Assembly: GCA_008638375.1 (NCBI GenBank)
Contig: CM018035.1
Location: 28,431,807 to 28,495,806 of the forward strand
From: Nyssa sinensis
Taxonomy: Eukaryota > Streptophyta > Magnoliopsida > Cornales > Nyssaceae
Direction of reading: 5' to 3'
DNA: 64,000 nucleotides
The position numbers were made by a program, and so were the translations under genes. Below the pieces are notes generated by a model that saw nothing but the letters and a program-made list of their open reading frames with translations, made no database searches and was not told the DNA's origin. Below, piece by piece: positions 57,139-64,000 of the stretch (the first letter of the stretch is position 1; each line of letters opens with the position of its first letter).

Positions 57139-58120
57139 ATGCCACCTAAATGAAGAATCGGGGGGAAAGGCCGAGGAAGAGGTCAGGGCTGAGGCCGAGC
57201 TCTTAATCCTATTCGTTCACCACCATTATGAGAGAGTTCCAAAGGTTGAATCCTCATAAGTTCTCAAGGGGACCCGATCCATTTGTTGCGGATGATTGGT
57301 TGAGACATGTTTTTAGACTCCTAGACACGGTTCAAATCTAGGAGGGTGACCTCTAGATTGATTATGTTAGTCTTTTGTTTCAAAGGCAAGCCCTAACTTG
57401 GTGAGAATCTATAGGACCTACTATGGTTAGAGAGTGAGATGTTTTCACCAAAGCCTTTTTAGACAAGTTCTTCCCTACCATTGCTAAAGATTCATTGCGA
57501 AAGGAGTTTCTCTATTTTTATCAGGGTGATATGATCGTATCTGAGTACAAGTCTCATTTTTTTGCCTTCGCTAGATTTTCTTCACGGGTTGTCGATAACG
57601 ATTTTGAAAAATCTCATACTTTTAAGCTTGGACTCAAGTCTACCATTCAGAACAAGATAGTTCCAATCAAGGTTCGGGTATTCTCATTGCTTTATGATAG
57701 AGCCTTATTGATTGAGGCCGACTTGGAAGATACAAAGAGGATCCGTGACTAGAGGTGTCTAGTTCAAAGTTCAGGTTTTTATCCGAACAGATGAAATAAG
57801 AAAAGACAAAGAAAGGGAGCCTCTCACTCACAGAAGCAGACTCAAACTTCTTATCGACCATCTTATTCATCACTCTCCGCTCCTACGAGAGGTACACAAA
57901 GTGAGCTGATTTGCTATGAATGTCATCAGTTGGGACATTATAGGGTAAATTGTCCACATAAAAGGCAGACACAGTCCTAAGGACGAAGATAAACGACGAG
58001 TAGGGGCCAAAGACCCCCACAGAGCACAAGCTAGACACAGACCTAGGGAAGGGGAAGGACCCTCATTTGCTATCGATGCAGCCAGTTGGGACACACGACT
58101 AGAGTTTTTACCACGCCTCA
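57139..58120 (+). pseudogene. E2 gag remnant
   Basis: From ATG 57139 (MPPK, then TGA at codon 5) the translated wording is a chromovirus Gag: an arginine/glycine-rich start, FQRLNPHKFSRGPDPF, DWLRHVFRLLDT, LLFQRQALTW, FLDKFFPTIAKDSLRKEFLYFYQGD, SEYKSHFFAFARF, FKLGLKSTIQNKI. The longest clean part is 57495-57752. Later a knuckle reads CYECHQLGHYRVNCP (about 57912-57956), and a second, CYRCSQLGHTTRV, has lost its last Cys. Many stops are TGA or TAG in place of CGA or CAG, which points to C-to-T decay. The element is dead. Confidence 0.85.
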
Positions 58121-59186
58121 ACTTTAAGGGACTGAGGTTTCTTCAAGTTATCATTCAGGTCATTCTTCTCAAACCCATCAAACTAGTAAAATTTTTCTTC
58201 TAACACTTCTTCCGGTGCTTACTTTCTTAGCTCAAAGCCTTCATTTGTTGTAGCCAAGCCACAAACTACATATCAGGGCATGATACGCCAAGACCCATCT
58301 TTGGGCCAGACACAAGGAAGAGTGGATGCAGTTATAACTGACTCATCTGTTGGCCCCTTAGTTGTGTGAGGTACCATTCTAGTATTCAATTCATGGGCGA
58401 ATATTTTGATTAACATGGTTGCATCTCATTCATTCATTTTTTCATCTTTTGCACATACTCTAACATAGACTTAGACATTCTAGATCGTCATCTTCGAGTA
58501 GAGACTCCAATGGGAGACAGGGTTTCACTTTGATGGATTTGTCATTCTTGTGAGATAGAGGTGGTCAATCATCGCTTAATCTTTAATTTTATTATATTAG
58601 ATATAACTAAGTTCAATCTCATTCTGGGTGTAGATTGGTTATCGACTTACCAAGCAACCATTGATTGTTATAGGTAAAGGGTGACCATTTGTACTCCTGA
58701 AGGGGACTATTTTTATTTTTGGGTGATCGTAGTGACCTTACTACTCTACGTTTGTGGGACTTACGCGATTTGGGCAAGCTTAGTTATATGTTCTCGAGTT
58801 GGGTAGTAAATGAGGTCATAAGGAGCTACCTCTAGTGGTGAGACTTCCCAGACGTGTTTTTAGATGATTTATATAAGTTACAACCACACCAAGAGATAGA
58901 GTTCTCCATTAATCATGTACTGGGCACTGCACTGATTTCTATGGCATATTACCACCTGGCTCTAACGAAATTAAGAGAACTAAACATATAACTTAAGGAA
59001 TTATTGAATAAGGGTTTTATACGTCCTAGCATGTCATCGTGAGAGGCACCACCTTTTTTTCCAAAAAGGGTGATGGATCACTTCAGCTTTGTATTGACTA
59101 CTGTAAGCTTAATTGGGTGACCATGAAGAATAAGTACCTGTTACCGTGCATTGATAACTTGTTTGATCAATTGAGGGGATCCGTTG
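58121..59186 (+). pseudogene. E2 protease and N-terminal RT remnant
   Basis: Near 58370-58440 the protease wording is GTILVFNSWANILINMVASHSF, where active copies have DTGAS, so the catalytic Asp is gone. From about 58880 comes the RT start: YYHLALTKLRELN, stop, [16 protein letters not shown], stop, then [21 protein letters not shown] and a truncated DNLFDQLRG. The RT catalytic YVDD box and everything downstream are missing; the sequence stops at 59186, where a minus-strand LTR begins. Confidence 0.8.
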
Positions 59187-59909
59187 TGTCATGCCCCGAA
59201 TTTCCACGAACTCGGGGGTGAGTGTAATGGAACTAAAAGACAAAAAAATAATAAGAAAATAAAGGACAATCACATGCATTTCAATACTAACTCAACTCAG
59301 GTTCTGATACAATTCCATAAACCTTACCCATTGTTTCATGACATACAAATTAAACATGCATAGTTCAGGGCTTATGCCCTTGTACAATATCAACACATGC
59401 CCCAAGGGCCAAAACACTTCAAGTTCTTTCTTTCACTAAGACATCACTGAATATCATGTAGGCAGAGCGTCATCTAAAATGGTATCCCACGAATGGGTTA
59501 GCTCAATTGCTGGTATAATATAATGCTAATGCAAGAAACAAAATTATGGCGTGGCATGTGCAAGTGTACATTTATATCTAAATGTCATCCAATATCATCA
59601 ATGCGGTACATGAACAGTATGTGTAACACACCCATGCAACTCTATGCCACACCCATGTCTCGCTTTACAGACCTTCCCCGCAGACCTACAAGTACCTCAA
59701 TATGTCTCGCTTCACGGTCCGGACCCTGTTTGGCATGCGAGTACCAATGGCCGATTTTGGGTTTTTCACCACAAGATCTATACCTTCACAATGCACAGCA
59801 CCACGTGCTCAACCCACACTATGTTCCAAGGAATCACACTATGCCAATATGTTCTGATTCCACCATGCCATAATGTAATTATGATGAAGCACCTTATCCA
59901 CACATGAAG
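59187..59909 (-). mobile_element. minus-strand LTR inserted in E2's RT, partial
   Basis: Starts TGTCATGCCCCGAATTTCC right after the RT wording, at CGTTG. It parallels the end of S1 in reverse. At 59909 it is interrupted by S4, and its other part is not found within the window. Confidence 0.7.
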
Positions 59910-62900
59910 TGTCACGTCCCGAAACTGGGCTTATGTGGATTAGGGGTTCGTGATCAGCCACCGAGGCCTATTTCAATAATCACAATACTTTTCTAAATAC
60001 CATTTATGCAGCAGAATAATTTTTTTTTTCTTTTTATCCACAAAATAAGCTACATCACTTAATTAGTTAATTCAAATACCATCATCAAAGATCATAGTCT
60101 CCAAGTCAAGAGTAGCATAATATTATATAACTTAATACATAAGATCCCAAAAATATCTAATCTATCTTCGGTTAAGGACTCATCAAAAGAACTTGCTTCG
60201 CCACTTAAGCACTTATCCTGCATCACCTGAAAGCAAGTTGTCTAGTCCTTACCTGAAAAATGTTAATAGAATGGGGTGAGCTTCAACAAGCCCAATGAGT
60301 ACTTCTGTAACATGCCAAGGGTTTCAAAACTACTATGTAGTACAGTCTGAAATGTATATACTCATATGGAATTAAAATACGTCATATCAAGTACAACATA
60401 TCAGAAATTAGTATCAAAGTCATTTTCCATAAATCTCAATTCAATCACAGTCGTAAATTAAAATCGATAACATAACACAGTCAAAATAATGATCCAATAA
60501 CATAGTTGGTAACGATGATTTGTATTATAATTCAAACATGGTTCAACGTTATTTTCAATATCAATAGTCACAGTCAAATCAAAATCGTAGTATAATATTG
60601 TAACTCAATCATAGTTATGGTTCAAAGTCGTTTTCAATATCAATAGTCATAATCAAATCAACATCATAGTTTAGTGTTGTAACTCTATCATAGTTACGGT
60701 TCAAAGCCGTTTTCAAATTCAATAGTCATAGTTCAAAATCAACCTTATGGTTCGGTAACATAGTTCGATAACAAATTTCATAGTCTGATAATCAAAATCA
60801 TAGTTCAATAGTTCTCAATTCAGTGATTCAAAGTTCAATCATAGTTCACATTCAATATTCATATAAGTTCAAATCATCAAAAATTACTCTTCTACGGCCA
60901 GTAAATTAGCACCTCGTTGACTGAGATCACATTCAAAAATACCACCAATATACCCTGTGGTTAGGGTTCAAATGTCAGCAAATTAGAACCTCGCTGACTG
61001 AGATCAAATTCAATAGTACCACTCGTATACCCCGTGGTTAGGGTTCAATAAAGTCACAATCTATTCGATAATGACAGATCATAGAAGATTCTATTATTCA
61101 AAGCATCAAAATAATTTCCAAAATCAATAACAGCAATGACAATCTCAATTATTCAATTAAGAGTATCATATTTAGCCTTTAATCAAAACGGTTCAAAGAT
61201 TAGTGAGAAAAACTGTTATAGTATCATGAGCATTTTACAAACTATCAGGAAATGGCAATGTCAATAAGTCATTCAAATCGATTTCAAACAAAAGGATCTA
61301 TTTTCAAATTATACAAGAGTTCGATATTTATATCTATAAATAAAATCTACCTCAACATGGTATGAAAATACTCACTTGAAGTCCCAAAAGCAATTTCCAA
61401 AGATCCTTCCTTAACTAGGGTCCCTATAATCACAATTCAAAACCTTATTACTTTCTTGTTCAAAGTTTCACATAATTTAACTGTCAATTTAGAGCCCTCT
61501 TTATTCCAATTTCCTCTCCCTATAGCTCCATTAAGTTTTAGGGACGCGTTGGTCATTTTCTAGTTTGTTATCGGGCCTTATTTTTCCCAAAAGGATGTCA
61601 CCGTTAGATTCAAAGTGTCAAAGATAATTGGTTTAGGTTTTTCTAGATTTGAATTTGCGTATCTATAGTTTATTTTAAGCCTAGGGCAGTTTTGTGATTT
61701 TATGTTTCTACGTGTCGTATTTTTCGGTACTCTGTTTGCCAAAATGGACTCTACCGTTGAGTCCGAATTGCCCAAAATAGTCAAGATAGACTACCTTTTA
61801 TATTCATTTGGCCCTGGGTATCACTGGGGGTAAAATGGTAATTTACACTTTTACGTGTCTTAATTTTTGGAGTCTTGTCTCGTAAAATGGACCTGTCCAT
61901 TAGATCCGGAATGCTCGAAATAGTCAAAATACACTATTCATTTACTTTAATCGAACTTCGTTTGATCTATTTTTGACCTAGGGAATTGGTAATTTTACTT
62001 GATTAATGAAATAATTTATTTTATTAATTATTAAATTTTCAGGGACCTAAATGAACCAAATATTCAGAAACTAGGGCCAGAATGGAATTCCCCAGAATTG
62101 TTGGGGTCAAACTGCAAATTCTCAAAAGTATTGAACTGAACCAAAGGGTTCAGTTGGCCCTTAAGTGAACCGGACTGAACCAATCCAGTTTTAACCGGTT
62201 CAAGAAACAAGCTGACGTCATGATGATGTCAGCCCTAGAGATTAAATTTAAAATTTACTTATGTCAAAATGGTGTAGTTTTGGTTTAAAGGGGTTAACCG
62301 TTTCTCGGTCGGGTCGGGGTCCGACCCAAAACCCGGTCAATGACCCGACCCTCACTGTTCATCGTCCCCAACGGTCTAGGGTTACTGTAGCCCTAAAATT
62401 TCAAAAAAGAATTTCTTCATTTTCGTGGGATTTCATGCTTCCATTTTTACTGTTTTCTATTTCAATCGTCTTCTGGGAGTTATACCAACAATCCTACATT
62501 CATTTAGGGCATCGAATCAAGCTCAATGGCTCTGTTCCCGAAACGATAGCCGTGCCTGCAACTAGTTACCAAACTCTCATTTTTGGCCCAATCTTCATGA
62601 AATATGTTTTGTTATGACCTACAGATCATGGGGTTTCCGTCCTAATTTTTAGATTTCAGTTTGGTCGCAGTTTTAGTGGGGTTGGGTTTTAAACCCGAAC
62701 CTGCAACTTGTGATTAAGGGGTCGGTTTTGAGCCTTTAAGGTCGCGTATGTAGGTTTTTGGCATGCTAGAAATGTCTAGTTTAAGTCTAAACTAACCAAA
62801 CTAGGTTCGATGTAAGTTGATTCAGACCCATCTCAGTCAAGGGCATCCATGGTGGCTTACACGATTTTTTTGTGTTCTGGGCAGTTCTGATGGTCTAAAA

Positions 62901-63814
62901 TTCGAGCATTAGTCCAGATCTTACTGCCTAACTATGATGCATGCAATAACAGTCTAAAAATACACTAAAATAGTAGGGAAATTCGAAAGGAAAATCTTAG
63001 GGTTTTTCGGGTGTTTACCTTTGTACAGTGAATTCCTTCCTATTCGTGGCTCAAGAAGAGACCTCAGTGGGTTGGCTCGTCCCCGTCGTGCAGTCTCAGT
63101 CCTCAGCCTTCTTCCTTGCTCCTTCAATGGCCACTCAAACATGCACACAAGCACACACACAATGTGCCTCTTCACTCTTTCTCTAACCCTCTCTCTCTCT
63201 ATCTCTCTCTCTATATCAGTACACAAGACCACCACACAAATCTGATTTCCACTTCCAATGTTCATACCCTAATAGGATCTCATGTGTATTTGATTTATTC
63301 AATAGCAATCATTTGATTGCATGTAAACTGGTTGGAGAAGAGAACAATCAGGTGGTTTGTAGAGAGATGATGACCTAAGGTGCATAGGGTGAGGTGGTGA
63401 TGATGTGTTGCATGCATGGCCATTGGTCAATTTGGGAGGTGGCCTAACCAAGTTTTGGGTTATATACAATTCCTTGCATACTTAGACATAAAACACTAAC
63501 AGCCTACCTGGTAATCTTTTTAGGTGTTTAGAATCTAGTTCACTTGGTCAAGGGTTCAAACCCCCTTGGCCTCAATCTTTGGCTTTCTTTTTGTTATTTT
63601 TCCTTTAGGCCTAGATTGGCCAATTAAATTATGTGTTTTTGTTTTATTTTCTTTCGCTTTCTTTTCATTTATTTATTTATTTATTCATTCATTTATTATT
63701 ATTATTATTATTTTTTTCTCGATTTAATTTCTCGCAACTCCTTATTTTACTCTCGTCAAATTTCTAATACCAAATTACTACTTAATTTCTTAGTAAACGG
63801 GCCGGGGCGTTACA
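59910..63814 (-). mobile_element. S4: solo LTR, target duplication TGAAG
   Basis: 3905 bp beginning TGTCACGTCCCG and ending GGCCGGGGCGTTACA (in reverse, TGTAACGCCCCGGCC, the family start), flanked by TGAAG at 59905-59909 and 63815-63819. No interior or coding domain. Modular blocks lie near 61540-61980. It has a CT-rich tract at 63170-63220 and TTTA/ATT repeats near 63665-63712. Short ORFs within are not genes. Confidence 0.85.
63665..63712. repeat. (TTTA)n/(ATT)n simple repeats
   Basis: Consecutive ATTT/TTCA and ATT units inside the S4 LTR near its start. Confidence 0.85.
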
Positions 63815-63819
63815 TGAAG

Positions 63820-64000
63820 TGTCATGACTCGAAACCCACCTTACACGGATCTCGAGAACGTGATGCCAGTTGGCCACCTTGCTGATTTTTCCTATCACAT
63901 CCCGAACCCCACCCTACACGGATGTCGAGGACGTGACCGCCAGTCGGTCGCGACGCGACCAACCAAAGGCAAATTCTGAACTTTCCGACGAATTGCACTC
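63820..64000 (-). mobile_element. minus-strand LTR terminus, cut by the window end
   Basis: TGTCATGACTCGAAACCC starts directly after the TGAAG copy. About 74 bp on (near 63896), a second similar piece, CACATCCCGAACCCCACCC, repeats the terminal wording, so the terminus is partly duplicated. The rest lies outside. Confidence 0.6.

Larger units (their letters stand above)
50684..59186 (+). mobile_element. E2: decayed Tekay/Del-like retrotransposon, plus strand
   Basis: 5' LTR (50684-51239 plus 54635-56722, 2644 bp without the nested S3), degenerate primer site, Gag, zinc knuckle, protease and the start of RT. It is cut off at 59186 by a minus-strand LTR. The 3' half and 3' LTR are not in the window, so the target duplication cannot be checked. 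The Gag wording (RLNPHKFSRGPDPFVADDWL) and RT wording ([19 protein letters not shown]) are chromovirus-like. Confidence 0.8.

Overview
This is a transposon-rich stretch of a flowering-plant nuclear genome, with one recognisable host gene. The plant origin rests on three things: a plant-type NFXL1 zinc-finger gene; Ty3/gypsy elements of the Tat and Tekay/Del types and a Tork-like Ty1/copia element; and plant-style splice sites and TATA boxes. I cannot name the species. Nothing here is bacterial or organellar, and I saw no rRNA, tRNA or CRISPR.

Layout. 1-27.6 kb is a nest of long (about 3.4-3.6 kb) Tekay-like LTRs in both orientations. It includes a gag-only element E1 on the minus strand (3' LTR 2528-5478, interior 5479-7507, 5' LTR from 7508), solo LTRs with perfect 5-bp target duplications (8319-11956 and 17638-21142), a 5'-truncated Tat remnant (to 15714) and the 3' half of a dead copia element (24769-about 27550). 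The host gene NFXL1 occupies 28223-31501 on the minus strand, with a TATA box near 32074 and a probable leader intron. 32.1-35.2 kb is intergenic and holds a second Tat remnant LTR (33718-34284). 35571-47258 is a nearly intact, young Tat retrotransposon (called T3 here) lying inside an older minus-strand LTR. 49-59.2 kb is a decayed Tekay-like element E2 whose 5' LTR carries another solo LTR (51240-54629). 59.2-64 kb is again nested minus-strand LTRs, including solo LTR 59910-63814.

T3 is the most interesting object. Its two 628-bp LTRs differ at only two positions and are flanked by AGTAT. One frame encodes Gag and protease up to a UAG followed by CAATTA, the tobamovirus-type readthrough context. 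Pol continues in the same frame with no ATG near its start. Pol has RT, a first RNase H that has lost its leading catalytic Asp, and a second archaeal-type RNase H with all four acidic residues. A one-base frameshift then separates it from an otherwise normal integrase. Downstream come a 504-bp array made of exactly three 168-bp higher-order repeats and a 12-bp repeat array. An antisense three-exon gene follows (a match, from memory, to the 'putative gypsy type transposon' family). It has its own TATA box and consistent splice phases, but an in-frame TGA at codon 88.

How the parts fit: the nesting order gives relative ages. E1, E2, the copia element and several minus-strand LTRs are the old layer; the solo LTRs and T3 sit inside them. 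Most mapped insertions landed in other elements' LTRs, and the NFXL1 coding region is undisturbed. Family and lineage names come from motif recognition, not database searches.
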